38,054 bases of DNA from Flavobacteriales bacterium UBA4011 (lineage in GTDB: Bacteria; Bacteroidota; Bacteroidia; Flavobacteriales_D; Crocinitomicaceae), in contig DGBF01000142.1 in NCBI GenBank assembly GCA_002384725.1, forward strand, positions 32,267 through 70,320, read 5' to 3'. The first letter of the stretch is position 1; every line of letters starts with the position of its first letter. Shown here piece after piece: positions 24,277 to 33,233 of this stretch. The translations under genes were made by a program, and so were the position numbers. The notes under the pieces are model-generated. The model saw only the letters and a list, made by a program, of their open reading frames with translations, did not search any database and was not told where the DNA came from.

Positions 24277-27200
24277 ATGGATCAGAATCAGTTATTAAAA
24301 AGGTTTAAAGAATTAGCTCAAATAGATGAAACGGCAAACGCCTTTCAATACGCTGGAGCGCGAATACATTGGAAAGGATTGGTCGGTTCATCGAAGGCAC
24401 TTTCCGCAGCTGCATTGGCCGAACAAGTTCCCGGACATCACCTTTTTTTATTGCAAGACAAGGAAGAGGCAGCCTATTTCTTAAACGACCTGCAAAGCCT
24501 CTATCCGAAGTCTAAAAACATACTTTTTTATCCAGCATCGTATCGCGTACCTTACGAAGTAGAACAAACGGATAACGCCAATGTTGTAGCCCGGGCTGAA
24601 GTTTTGGAGGCGATAAACCATCAAAAAAATGTGTGGTTGGTCGCTTATCCCCAATCACTTTTCGAGAAAGTTCCAACACAGAAAAAACTGATTAAAAACA
24701 CCATGCGTGTTGAGGTTGGGAAAACGTATAGCATAGAATTCATGAACGAATTGCTCATGGAGTATCATTTTGATCGAGTGGACTATGTTTACGAACCAGG
24801 TCAATATGCGATACGCGGTGGAATTGTCGATATTTTCTCTTTTTCGAATGATTTTCCGTTCAGAATTGAGTTTTTTGGCGATGAGGCGGAATCGATTCGC
24901 GCTTTTGACCCGGTCGATCAATTGTCGAAAGCGACGCACCAACATTTCAATATCGTGCCGAATATTCAGGACGAACATTTGACCATGGAAGGAACAGGCA
25001 GTGTTTTAAGTTTCTTGGGAAAGAACACAAATCTTTGGGTTTCAAGTGCCGAATTGACAACCGATGTGTTGAACAAAGCACATGAGAAATCTGAAAAAAT
25101 TTACGAAGGGCTAGGCGAAACCAGAAGATCAAAACCAGAAACACTTTTTTATTCGGGAACAGAATTTCAAGAAGAAATAAAGAACCTTTCCATCATAGAA
25201 TGGGGAGGAGATTATCATTTCAAAGCGGACGAAACGATAGAATTCAAATTTGGTTTGCAACCGAGTTTCAATAAACGATTCGAATTGTTGCGGGAAGATT
25301 TGATGGCGAAAACAGCCGAAAGGTTTGACAATCTGATTTTTTCCAATCAACCCAAACAGATCGAACGATTGATTCAAATCATGGAAGATATAGGCGGCGA
25401 AGTTGAATTTTCACCCATTCCAATTGCTCTTCACGAAGGGTTTATTTCACCCGATTTGAAATTGACATGCTACACCGATCATCAAATCTTCGAACGGTAC
25501 CATCGTTTCCAACTCAAAGAAGGATTCCGTCAAGCCAAGCAAGCTTTGATGCTAAAAGACATTTACAACCTTCAAAAAGGCGATTACATTACGCATATCG
25601 ATCACGGAGTGGGACAATTTTCAGGACTGCAAACGATTGATGTGAACGGCAAAGAACAAGAAGCCATTCGTTTGATTTATAAAGATGGCGACGTACTTTA
25701 TGTTGGAATTCACTCTTTGCACCGGATTTCTAAGTTTTCTGGGAAAGATGGAATTTCGCCTAAAATGAGCAAACTAGGGACCCAAACTTGGAATACCCTA
25801 AAGAACAAAACGAAGAAAAAAATCAAGGAATTGGCCTTCGATTTGATTCAATTGTACGCCAAAAGAAAAGCGCAACCCGGTTTTGCATTTTCGCCAGATT
25901 CCTATTTACAAAATGAATTGGAAGCGTCGTTTATGTACGAAGATACACCCGATCAATTCACAACCACTCAAGCTATTAAAGAAGACATGGAGTCGAAAAC
26001 ACCGATGGATAGGTTGGTGTGTGGCGATGTTGGTTTTGGGAAGACGGAAGTGGCGATTCGTGCTGCATTTAAGGCCGTTGCCGATAGTAAACAGGTAGCG
26101 ATTTTGGTTCCTACGACGATTCTGGCCATGCAACATTACCGCAGTTTTAAGGAACGATTGGATGATTTTCCATGTACAGTTGATTACATTAATCGTTTTA
26201 AATCGGCGAAGAAAGTAACTGAAACCTTGAAAAATTTGGCCGAGGGGAAAATCGATATTTTGATTGGAACACATGCTTTGGTTGGGAGCCGAGTGAAATT
26301 CAAGGATTTGGGATTGATGATAATCGACGAAGAACAGAAGTTTGGTGTTTCGGTAAAAGACAAATTGAAAACTTTACGAGCGACTGTTGATACGCTGACT
26401 TTAACTGCGACTCCTATTCCAAGAACCTTACAATTCTCCTTAATGGGTGCGCGAGATTTGAGTATTATCAACACGCCACCGCCAAATCGTCAACCGGTTT
26501 TAACAGAGATTATTTCCTTCAATGAAGAAACGATTCGCGACGCAATAGCTTACGAAGTAAGTCGAGGCGGACAAGTTTTCTTCGTACACAATCGTTTGGC
26601 AAATATCAATGAAGTGGCGGGTATGATTTCTCGATTATGTCCTGGAATTCGAATTGGTATTGGTCATGGACAAATGGACGGCGAAAAGTTGGAGAAAATC
26701 ATGATGGATTTCATCAACCACGAATACGATGTTTTGATTGCCACAACGATCATCGAAAGTGGCATTGATATTTCCAATGCGAATACCATCATAATTAACG
26801 ACGCACAAAACTTTGGCTTGAGCGATTTACATCAATTGAGAGGACGAGTTGGTCGATCGAATAAAAAGGCATTTTGCTATTTGGTTGCGCCTAAATTTTC
26901 AGTGATGACTTCTGAAGCACGCAAACGTTTGGAAGCTTTGGTTCAATTCTCAGACTTAGGTGCAGGTTTCAATATTGCTATGAAAGATTTGGACATTCGT
27001 GGTGCCGGAAATATGTTGGGAGGCGAACAAAGCGGATTCATTTCAGAAATTGGATTTGAAATGTATCAGAAAATTTTGAACGAAGCAGTTGACGAATTGA
27101 AGGAACAAGAGTTCAAAGATTTGTTTGCCAAAAAAGAAGGAGCGCACACCTCATTTGTTCGAGATTGCGTGTTCGAAACAGACTTGGAAATCCGTATTCC

Positions 27201-27627
27201 GGATACGTATGTGAACGAGGTTAATGAGCGTTTATCATTATATCAAGCCATGGACGATTTGAAATCGGAAGAAGAATTGACGCAATTTTCGAAAGAACTG
27301 ATCGACCGATTTGGACCTTTGCCCGAACAAGTAAAAGAATTGATGCAATCGTTTCAGTTGAGATGGTTGGCTCAAGATTTGGGAATAGAAAAATTGGTAA
27401 TAAAAGGAGGAAAGATGGTTGGATTTATGATCTCCGACCCGCAATCCAAGTTTTATGAATCGCCGATATTCCAAGTCTTGTTAAAACGAATTAAAACGGG
27501 AGAATTGCCGTGTACTTTGTCCGAGAAAAGCGATAAGTTGCGCATCGTTTTCATTAATGTGCATGACATTCAAAAAGCGTTTAAATTGTTCGCTTCCATT
27601 CGCGAAGTGCAAACAGAAGCGACTTAG
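24277..27627 (+). CDS. mfd: Transcription-repair coupling factor
   Basis: 1116 aa. Mfd removes stalled RNA polymerase at DNA lesions and recruits UvrA. Domains in order: UvrB-homology region (about 10-340, with FYPASYRVPYE and QYAIRGGIVDIFSFS); RNA polymerase-interacting domain (about 430-495, with GDYITHIDHGVGQFSGLQ); superfamily 2 translocase with Walker A GDVGFGKTE (583-591), DEEQ box (684-687), TLTATPIPRTLQFSLMGARD, HGQMDGEKLE, IESGIDISNANTIIINDA and LHQLRGRVGRSNKKAFCYL; and a C-terminal TRCF/D7 domain (about 960-1116). The length matches Bacteroidota homologues. It converges with the 58-aa gene across a gap of only 13 nt. Confidence 0.97.
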   Translation: MDQNQLLKRFKELAQIDETANAFQYAGARIHWKGLVGSSKALSAAALAEQVPGHHLFLLQDKEEAAYFLNDLQSLYPKSKNILFYPASYRVPYEVEQTDNANVVARAEVLEAINHQKNVWLVAYPQSLFEKVPTQKKLIKNTMRVEVGKTYSIEFMNELLMEYHFDRVDYVYEPGQYAIRGGIVDIFSFSNDFPFRIEFFGDEAESIRAFDPVDQLSKATHQHFNIVPNIQDEHLTMEGTGSVLSFLGKNTNLWVSSAELTTDVLNKAHEKSEKIYEGLGETRRSKPETLFYSGTEFQEEIKNLSIIEWGGDYHFKADETIEFKFGLQPSFNKRFELLREDLMAKTAERFDNLIFSNQPKQIERLIQIMEDIGGEVEFSPIPIALHEGFISPDLKLTCYTDHQIFERYHRFQLKEGFRQAKQALMLKDIYNLQKGDYITHIDHGVGQFSGLQTIDVNGKEQEAIRLIYKDGDVLYVGIHSLHRISKFSGKDGISPKMSKLGTQTWNTLKNKTKKKIKELAFDLIQLYAKRKAQPGFAFSPDSYLQNELEASFMYEDTPDQFTTTQAIKEDMESKTPMDRLVCGDVGFGKTEVAIRAAFKAVADSKQVAILVPTTILAMQHYRSFKERLDDFPCTVDYINRFKSAKKVTETLKNLAEGKIDILIGTHALVGSRVKFKDLGLMIIDEEQKFGVSVKDKLKTLRATVDTLTLTATPIPRTLQFSLMGARDLSIINTPPPNRQPVLTEIISFNEETIRDAIAYEVSRGGQVFFVHNRLANINEVAGMISRLCPGIRIGIGHGQMDGEKLEKIMMDFINHEYDVLIATTIIESGIDISNANTIIINDAQNFGLSDLHQLRGRVGRSNKKAFCYLVAPKFSVMTSEARKRLEALVQFSDLGAGFNIAMKDLDIRGAGNMLGGEQSGFISEIGFEMYQKILNEAVDELKEQEFKDLFAKKEGAHTSFVRDCVFETDLEIRIPDTYVNEVNERLSLYQAMDDLKSEEELTQFSKELIDRFGPLPEQVKELMQSFQLRWLAQDLGIEKLVIKGGKMVGFMISDPQSKFYESPIFQVLLKRIKTGELPCTLSEKSDKLRIVFINVHDIQKAFKLFASIREVQTEAT

Positions 27628-27640
27628 AACTATTTCGTTT

Positions 27641-27817
27641 CTAGGCGAACGTATTGGTAAGGACCATAGCGTTCTTTGTTTCTCCAGTCGCCTTGTCAAA
27701 AACTTCTTCTTGAACAGATTCTGTAACTCTACTTTGGCCAGCAAACGTATTTTGCTGGGCGGATGAAGCAAATGTTGTTGCCAAGAACGCTAATGTAATA
27801 AATGCTATTTTTTTCAT
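27641..27817 (-). CDS. Small secreted protein, 58 aa
   Basis: ATG at 27817 to TAG at 27641-27643. The first 21 residues are a clean signal peptide (MKKIAFITLAFLATTFASSA, then Q), followed by QNTFAGQSRVTESVQEEVFD and KATGETKNAMVLTNTFA. The mature part is only about 37 residues, acidic to neutral and without cysteines. The signal peptide and absence of overlap with another gene argue that it is real. Similar tiny exported proteins beginning MKKI...SFAQ are frequent in Flavobacteriia. Function unknown. Confidence 0.65.
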   Translation of the reverse strand: MKKIAFITLAFLATTFASSAQQNTFAGQSRVTESVQEEVFDKATGETKNAMVLTNTFA

Positions 27818-27944
27818 GATTGTATGGTTATTTGTTTCTGTACAAGGAGAGGTTGGTTTGTTTCAAAAGATGGGTTTATTATATTTTCAAGGGGACGATT
27901 CAAATAAAAGCCATTTTTTTCCGTCTCCAATATCCATCAATCCT

Positions 27945-27952
27945 TAACTTTG
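27945..27952 (+). promoter_or_regulatory. -7 promoter element of the glycosyltransferase pair (TAACTTTG)
   Basis: Exact TAnnTTTG, 11 nt before the ATG at 27964, so the leader should be only a few nucleotides. No clear -33 TTG. Confidence 0.5.
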
Positions 27953-27963
27953 TATAGAATCCG

Positions 27964-29079
27964 ATGAAAAAAGCATACGTTCTTGTTTCCAATGACTTGT
28001 ACACCGACCAACGCGTGCACAAGGTCTGTGAGTTTCTCTGCGAAAATGGAATGGACGTTACTTTATTGGGGCGAAAACTTTCCAATAGCACGGAACTAGA
28101 ACGAAGGAATTATACCACCAAAAGATTTGGATTGTGGTTTAAAAAAGGGCCCTTTTTTTATGCTAATCTGAACTTAAAATTCTATACTTTTTTGTTTTTC
28201 AAGAAATGTGACTTGATAGTTGCGAATGACCTAGACACATTGATGGCGGGACATTTATCGGCCAAAAGGAAGCAGAATTGTGAATTGGTGTATGATTCAC
28301 ATGAGTTTTATACAGGCGTTCCAGAGTTGGTAAACAGACCAAGTGTGCAACGAATTTGGGAGAGAATCGAAGGGTGGATTTTCCCGAAGTTGAATAAGAT
28401 TTATACCGTCAATCAATCAATTGCGGATATCTACGAAAAGAAATATGGAAAAAAGCTTTTCGTCGTTCGAAATGTTTCTCCTAGAATTAAAGATTTGGAA
28501 AGTGTTTCGAAAGAAACGTATCAGATACCTTCGGATAAAAAAATGCTGATTCTTCAGGGAGCGGGCATCAATGTAGATCGTGGAGCGGAAGAATTGGTTG
28601 AAGCGATGATGGAAATTGACGATGCTGTTTTGGTCATACTAGGGGATGGCGATGTCGTTCCACAATTGAAAGCTTTTGTAAAAAAGAATGAATTGGAAGA
28701 GAAAGTATTCTTCTTAGGAAAGAAGCCTTATCGTGAAATGTTGGCTATTTCTGCTTTAGCCGATATTGGGTTCAGTTTAGATAAATCGACCAACATTAAT
28801 TATGAAAATTCTTTGCCCAATAAGATCTTTGATTATATTCAGGTGGGAACACCCATAATTGCAAGCAATATCAAGGAGGTGAAAAATGTGGTGGAAACGC
28901 ACGAAATCGGACTGATTATCGAAGAGGTGTCTACCTCAATTTTGATAGAAAACATCAAAAAACTACTTGAAAATGAAGAAAAAAGGTTGTATTTTGTTGA
29001 AAACTGTAAAAAAACGACTCAAACCTTAAATTGGGAGAATGAGAAAATAGTTCTGAAAAAAATCTATTTTGAATCGTGA
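27964..29079 (+). CDS. GT-B glycosyltransferase, family 4-like
   Basis: 371 aa, predicted cytoplasmic or peripheral membrane. N-terminal Rossmann lobe: KKAYVLVSNDLYTDQRVHKV, VTLLGRKL, LIVANDLDTLMAGHL and VYDSHEFYTGVPELV, the acceptor-side pattern of family 4 enzymes. C-terminal lobe: LILQGAGINVDRGAEELVEA, VLVILGDGD, the nucleotide-sugar-binding region GFSLDKSTNINYENSLPNKI and FDYIQVGTPIIASNIKEVK. Sugar and acceptor cannot be predicted. Its TGA overlaps the GTG of the following glycosyltransferase (GTGA), so the two are co-translated. No flippase or polymerase is adjacent, so this is not an obvious capsule cluster. Confidence 0.88.
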   Translation: MKKAYVLVSNDLYTDQRVHKVCEFLCENGMDVTLLGRKLSNSTELERRNYTTKRFGLWFKKGPFFYANLNLKFYTFLFFKKCDLIVANDLDTLMAGHLSAKRKQNCELVYDSHEFYTGVPELVNRPSVQRIWERIEGWIFPKLNKIYTVNQSIADIYEKKYGKKLFVVRNVSPRIKDLESVSKETYQIPSDKKMLILQGAGINVDRGAEELVEAMMEIDDAVLVILGDGDVVPQLKAFVKKNELEEKVFFLGKKPYREMLAISALADIGFSLDKSTNINYENSLPNKIFDYIQVGTPIIASNIKEVKNVVETHEIGLIIEEVSTSILIENIKKLLENEEKRLYFVENCKKTTQTLNWENEKIVLKKIYFES

Positions 29080-30155
29080 GTAAACGCATCCATATCGTGT
29101 CATTTGATGTTCCTTCTCCAGCGGATTATGGAGGTGTAATCGATGTGTTTTCGCGGGTAAAATGGTTCTCAGAAAACGGCTGGGACATTATTTTACATTG
29201 TTTTGAATACAAACGTCCTCGGGCAAAAGAACTTGAAAAGTATACCGAAGTACATTATTACAAGCGACCTGGAGGGGTAAAATATTGGTTTTCAAAAACA
29301 CCTTTTATTGTCAATACGAGGATAAATAAGGAACTGGAAAAGATTCTTAAAAACACTAAAGATGAGGTTCTTTTGGAAGGATTGCATTGTTCACATTATC
29401 TGCATCTTCAGCCAGGAAAATTCTATTTGAGAACACACAATATTGAGCATGAATATTATGCGCGTTTGGCACAAAACGCATCGACTTTCAAGAAAATATT
29501 TTTTATGTCCGAAGCCAAAAAGCTACGGTCTTACGAGTCAATTTTAGCGAAGGCGAAAGGTTTACTTGTTATTTCGAAGGCGGAATTAGCTCATTTCACA
29601 CAGATTAATGCAAATTCTTTTTTTGTTCCTCCCTATTTTAAAACGGAAGAAATGTATCAGCTGACGGAACCGTTTGTGCTTTTTCAAGGCAATTTATCGG
29701 TAGAAGAAAACGACGAAGCTGCTCATTGGATACTAGATAATGTCCAACCAAATTCTGAAGCAAGTTTTATCATTGCAGGCAAGAATCCGTCAGAGTTGCT
29801 TAGAGACAAATGTAGAACTCAAAATGTGGAATTGATACAGAATCCTTCAACAGATGAAATGCAATTACTGATTGATTCGGCGCGAATTCATCTGTTATGG
29901 ACCAACAATAGTTCAGGATTAAAATTAAAATTCCTTAATGCAATGGCAAGTTCTGGCCATGTTATTTGTAATTCTGCTATTGTTGCGGGAAGTGGATTGT
30001 CCAATGGATTTCATATCACCGATGATTCAAAAGAAGTTTTAAGATTAGTGGACCAATTAATGGTTTTGGAGTTAGAGTTGAAAGCATGGGAATTACGCCA
30101 GAAAGACATTCGAAATGAGTTTGGCGGACTTAGTTTGGCAAAAGTTTTTCCATAA
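29076..30155 (+). CDS. Glycosyltransferase (GT-B fold, family 1/4-like)
   Basis: 359 aa starting with GTG, which overlaps the previous TGA by 4 nt. N-terminal lobe: IHIVSFDVPSPADYGGVIDVF (the G-G-x-x donor/acceptor loop) and FYLRTHNIEHEYYARLA. C-terminal lobe: PFVLFQGNLSVEENDEAAHW, ASFIIAGKNPS, and LLWTNNSSGLKLKFLNAMAS, where the glutamate-rich E-x7-E of classic GT4 enzymes is replaced by G-L-K-L-K. It contains no transmembrane segment. It probably acts on the same glycan as the preceding enzyme; the product is unknown. Confidence 0.82.
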   Translation: MSKRIHIVSFDVPSPADYGGVIDVFSRVKWFSENGWDIILHCFEYKRPRAKELEKYTEVHYYKRPGGVKYWFSKTPFIVNTRINKELEKILKNTKDEVLLEGLHCSHYLHLQPGKFYLRTHNIEHEYYARLAQNASTFKKIFFMSEAKKLRSYESILAKAKGLLVISKAELAHFTQINANSFFVPPYFKTEEMYQLTEPFVLFQGNLSVEENDEAAHWILDNVQPNSEASFIIAGKNPSELLRDKCRTQNVELIQNPSTDEMQLLIDSARIHLLWTNNSSGLKLKFLNAMASSGHVICNSAIVAGSGLSNGFHITDDSKEVLRLVDQLMVLELELKAWELRQKDIRNEFGGLSLAKVFP

Positions 30156-30250
30156 CTCTATACTCAAGCAACAACAATCAATCTAATTCCAAAGAAATAA
30201 ATCTAAGAGTTGAAGAAATAAATCTTATTTTCGTTACAAATAATTAAGAT

Positions 30251-32008
30251 ATGGTACAATCGACAAAAACTACAACACCAACAAATTATGGCGGTGTAAT
30301 TTCTTTAACTTCAGTATTCTTCTTCTGGGGATTTATTGCCGCTGGGAATAGTGTTTTTATCCCGTTTTGCAAGAATTATTTTAGTTTGGATCAGTTTCAA
30401 AGTCAGCTAATCGATTTTGCATTTTATTCGGCTTATTATTTGGGAGCACTGGCTTTGTTTGTTTTTGGCAGTATCACAGGAAAAGAACTAGTGGGCTCTT
30501 GGGGATACAAGAAAAGCATAGTTTACGGCCTGCTTTTCTCGGCATTGGGAGCAGGAGCCATGATTTTAAGCGTGAATGGAAACTCTTTTTCAGGCATGTT
30601 ATTAGGTCTATTTATTGTTGCTTTGGGTTTCTCCTTACAACAGACTTCGGCCAATCCGTTTATGATAGCCCTCGGTAATGAATCGACAGGGAGCAGTAGA
30701 ATCAATCTTGGTGGAGGAATTAATAGTTTGGGAACAACAATTGGTCCATTGATCGTAGCGCTAGCCCTATTTGGTACAGCTGGCGCCTTGAGCGATGAAG
30801 ATATTGCAGGATTAAGCTTGAGTAAAGTAATTATTCTTTACAGTTGCGTTGGACTATTATTCTTAGGAATTGCTGTAATGTTTGGTTTTTCGAAACGAGT
30901 GCCCTCAGGAATTCGAGAGGAAAAAACAGAGAAAGCAGGCAAAGCCATGGGGATATTGTTAGTGATAACGGGATTGTTGTTTATATGTTTTGCCCCTGTT
31001 TTTGGTTCGTACAGAAGTGAGGAAGCCAAACAATTGGTAGAATTAAATCACGATATGGAATTGGCAATACTGGATGCGCAAGGAGAACCCTTAAAGGATT
31101 TTACACCACTCCAGATTGAGCTTCAAATGGATATTCAAAACACAATTGAAGAAATAAAGGTACCTCTAGAGGAGAAAAGAATGCTTTGGTTATTGGGTGG
31201 TTTGGCCGTGATTTTGGCCGGAATTGCCTATGCTTCGATCAAAGGGAGTTCGGAAAAGAAAGGCTGGGGCGCCATGCAATATCCACAATTGACTTTGGGA
31301 ATGCTGGCTATTTTCATATATGTTGGAGTTGAAGTTGCCGTGGGAAGTAATTTAGGGGAACTCATGAAAAAACCATCCTTCGGTGGATTATCTGCATCTG
31401 AAATCGCACCTTATGTGGCCATGTTTTGGGGAAGTTTAATGATAGGACGTTGGACGGGTGCCATCAATGCATTTGATCTAGAACAAAAGACAAAAAATAT
31501 CCTTCGATTTGTTGTGCCACTCGTTGCTTTTGGAATAGTATTGGCTTTGAGTTCCGCGTCTGGTTATGATGTGAGCGCATTGTATTGGTATGTACTGTGT
31601 GTTTTTGTGCAGATAGCAGCATTCTTTTACACCAATGATAAACCGGCAAAAACCTTGTTGACCTTTGGTGGTTTAGGCGTGATTGCAACCTGTTTTGGTG
31701 TATTTGGAAGCGGAGTTGTGGCAATTTACGGAGTGCTTTCCGCGGGATTATTCCTCTCGATTATGTGGCCTTGTATATTCTCATTATCCTTAGCTGGATT
31801 GGGGAAATACCAAGCACAAGGTTCCGCTTTCTTGGTGATGATGATTTTAGGAGGAGGAATTATTCCACCAATTCAAGGGAAATTAGCGGATATTATTGAC
31901 ATACAATGGTCATATCTGGTTTCTGTAGCTTGCTTTGTATTCTTGGCTTGGTTCGCATATCGTGTTAGAGGTATTTTGAAAAGTCAGAATGTTTCTTTTG
32001 ATGAGTAG
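30251..32008 (+). CDS. FHS-family sugar:H+ symporter-like MFS transporter (FucP/GluP type)
   Basis: 585 aa, inner membrane. N-terminal half shows the FHS pattern: SVFFFWGFIAAGNSVFIPF, FAFYSAYYLGALALFVFG, LGFSLQQTSANPFMIALG (N-P-x3-ALG, the FHS signature), NLGGGINSLGTTIGPLIVAL. The C-terminal half has VGVEVAVGSNLGELM, MFWGSLMIGRWTGA and PCIFSLSLAGLGKYQAQGSA. FHS members transport fucose, glucose/galactose or related sugars. The protein is much longer than usual (about 420-450 aa) because of an insertion: an added hydrophobic segment (about 232-250), a polar loop (about 252-308) and another hydrophobic segment (about 309-325). Transcribed alone. Confidence 0.86.
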   Translation: MVQSTKTTTPTNYGGVISLTSVFFFWGFIAAGNSVFIPFCKNYFSLDQFQSQLIDFAFYSAYYLGALALFVFGSITGKELVGSWGYKKSIVYGLLFSALGAGAMILSVNGNSFSGMLLGLFIVALGFSLQQTSANPFMIALGNESTGSSRINLGGGINSLGTTIGPLIVALALFGTAGALSDEDIAGLSLSKVIILYSCVGLLFLGIAVMFGFSKRVPSGIREEKTEKAGKAMGILLVITGLLFICFAPVFGSYRSEEAKQLVELNHDMELAILDAQGEPLKDFTPLQIELQMDIQNTIEEIKVPLEEKRMLWLLGGLAVILAGIAYASIKGSSEKKGWGAMQYPQLTLGMLAIFIYVGVEVAVGSNLGELMKKPSFGGLSASEIAPYVAMFWGSLMIGRWTGAINAFDLEQKTKNILRFVVPLVAFGIVLALSSASGYDVSALYWYVLCVFVQIAAFFYTNDKPAKTLLTFGGLGVIATCFGVFGSGVVAIYGVLSAGLFLSIMWPCIFSLSLAGLGKYQAQGSAFLVMMILGGGIIPPIQGKLADIIDIQWSYLVSVACFVFLAWFAYRVRGILKSQNVSFDE

Positions 32009-32103
32009 TAATTGGAGGGGCGATTGAATTTTTTTGTGAATTGAGGATGAAAGCGAACTCATAACTATCTGAACATCAAGAGAATTTTGAAATTTTTGTA
32101 ATC

Positions 32104-32123
32104 TTAAAATTCGCGAATTTTAA
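32104..32123. promoter_or_regulatory. Perfect 20-bp palindrome (possible operator)
   Basis: TTAAAATTCGCGAATTTTAA is self-complementary over all 20 bases, with no loop. It lies about 110 bp upstream of the peroxidase promoter. It is too symmetrical and has too little GC for an ordinary terminator. It could be a dimeric-regulator binding site. Confidence 0.45.
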
Positions 32124-32229
32124 AGAGAAAATGTTGTTTGGAATTCCAATAACCCAAAACCGCAGACTATCTACCGCGACTGATAATTTTTTAGACAACT
32201 TCACATTTGAAAAACTAACTCAATTATCC

Positions 32230-32237
32230 TATTTTTG
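32230..32237 (+). promoter_or_regulatory. -7 promoter element (TATTTTTG)
   Basis: Exact TAnnTTTG ending 3 nt before the ATG at 32241. It favours the ATG over the upstream TTG at 32235, which lies inside the element, and predicts a leaderless mRNA. Confidence 0.5.
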
Positions 32238-32240
32238 AAG

Positions 32241-33233
32241 ATGCGCATCCTGATTATTCTCGTAGTTCTCCTTTCTCTATCAAGTTTGACCATCATTAAG
32301 CTTAAAAACTCAAATGGAGTATTTAAACGCCTCCCTACTTATTTCCCGAAAATGGATATTCCAGAAGGCAACAAAATCACAAAATCAAGAGTCGCTTTAG
32401 GCAAAAAACTCTTTTTTGATAAAAGATTATCCATTGATGGAACTATTGCGTGCAATACTTGTCATCATCCAGCGATGGCTTTTGCAGATAACCAAGCAAT
32501 TACTCCTGGGGTCCAAGGGCGATTGGGAACTCGGAATGCTCCGACCTTGACAAATGTGGGCTTCAACTCAACTTATTTATTCGACGGGTTTTTGGAAACT
32601 TTGGAAAAACAAGCCATTGTTCCCATCGAAGAGCATGCTGAAATGGCCTTCAATATTGTTGAAATTACCAAGCGATTGAAATCTGTTCCCGAATACCAAA
32701 AGTTAGCGCAAAAAGCATACAAAAGAGACCTGGATCCGTATGTAATTACTCGAGCATTAGGAACATTTCAGAGAACATTGGTTAGCTACCAATCTAAATA
32801 CGATTTGTCCTTGAAAAACAAAGAAAAGTTGAGTGAATCAGAAAGAAAAGGGAAAGATTTATTTTTCAATACGCTGCATTGTACGCAATGTCACAACGGG
32901 TTCAATTTCACCGATTTTTCGACAAAAAACAATGGTCTTTATCCAGTTTATCCAGATTCTGGACGAATGCGTGTTACTAAATTAGAAACAGATAGAGATT
33001 TGTTTAAAGTCCCGACTTTGCGCAATATAGGATTGACAGCACCTTATATGCACGATGGAAGCGTTAAAACGCTCGATGAAGTAATCAGACATTATGAATC
33101 AGGGGGCTTTCCAAATAAAAACAAAAGTCCTCACCTGAAACCTTTTGTGCTTTCAGATGAGGACAGAAAAAATTTAATTTCCTTTTTAAACGCCTTGACA
33201 GATCAAAAATTTATTTATCGACATACCCATTAA
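32241..33233 (+). CDS. Di-heme cytochrome c peroxidase family protein
   Basis: 330 aa from the ATG at 32241. An N-terminal hydrophobic segment (ILIILVVLLSLSSLTII) acts as signal or membrane anchor. Two heme c motifs: C71-N-T-C74-H75 and C214-T-Q-C217-H218. Other CcpA/MauG features: VALGKKLFFDKRLS before heme 1, RNAPTLTNVGFN, ALGTFQRTLVS, and KVPTLRNIGLTAPYMHDG, whose Met270 is at the usual distal-ligand position of the second heme. It should reduce H2O2 in the periplasm using electrons from a small cytochrome, or act as a MauG-like oxidase. Its TAA overlaps the stop of the convergent di-heme gene. Confidence 0.9.
   Translation: MRILIILVVLLSLSSLTIIKLKNSNGVFKRLPTYFPKMDIPEGNKITKSRVALGKKLFFDKRLSIDGTIACNTCHHPAMAFADNQAITPGVQGRLGTRNAPTLTNVGFNSTYLFDGFLETLEKQAIVPIEEHAEMAFNIVEITKRLKSVPEYQKLAQKAYKRDLDPYVITRALGTFQRTLVSYQSKYDLSLKNKEKLSESERKGKDLFFNTLHCTQCHNGFNFTDFSTKNNGLYPVYPDSGRMRVTKLETDRDLFKVPTLRNIGLTAPYMHDGSVKTLDEVIRHYESGGFPNKNKSPHLKPFVLSDEDRKNLISFLNALTDQKFIYRHTH

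Larger units (their letters stand above)
32009..32240. other. Intergenic region upstream of the di-heme peroxidase
   Basis: About 230 bp without a gene. It contains the perfect 20-bp palindrome listed separately and the TATTTTTG promoter. The stretch 32128-32220 has no other recognised feature. Confidence 0.4.

Noticed and set aside
27964..30155. Capsule or O-antigen biosynthesis cluster
   Set aside because: Only two glycosyltransferases, with no flippase, polymerase, Wzc or sugar-nucleotide enzymes around them.
32235..32240. TTG start for the di-heme peroxidase at 32235
   Set aside because: The TTG is part of the TATTTTTG promoter element; the ATG at 32241 begins a good hydrophobic N-terminus.
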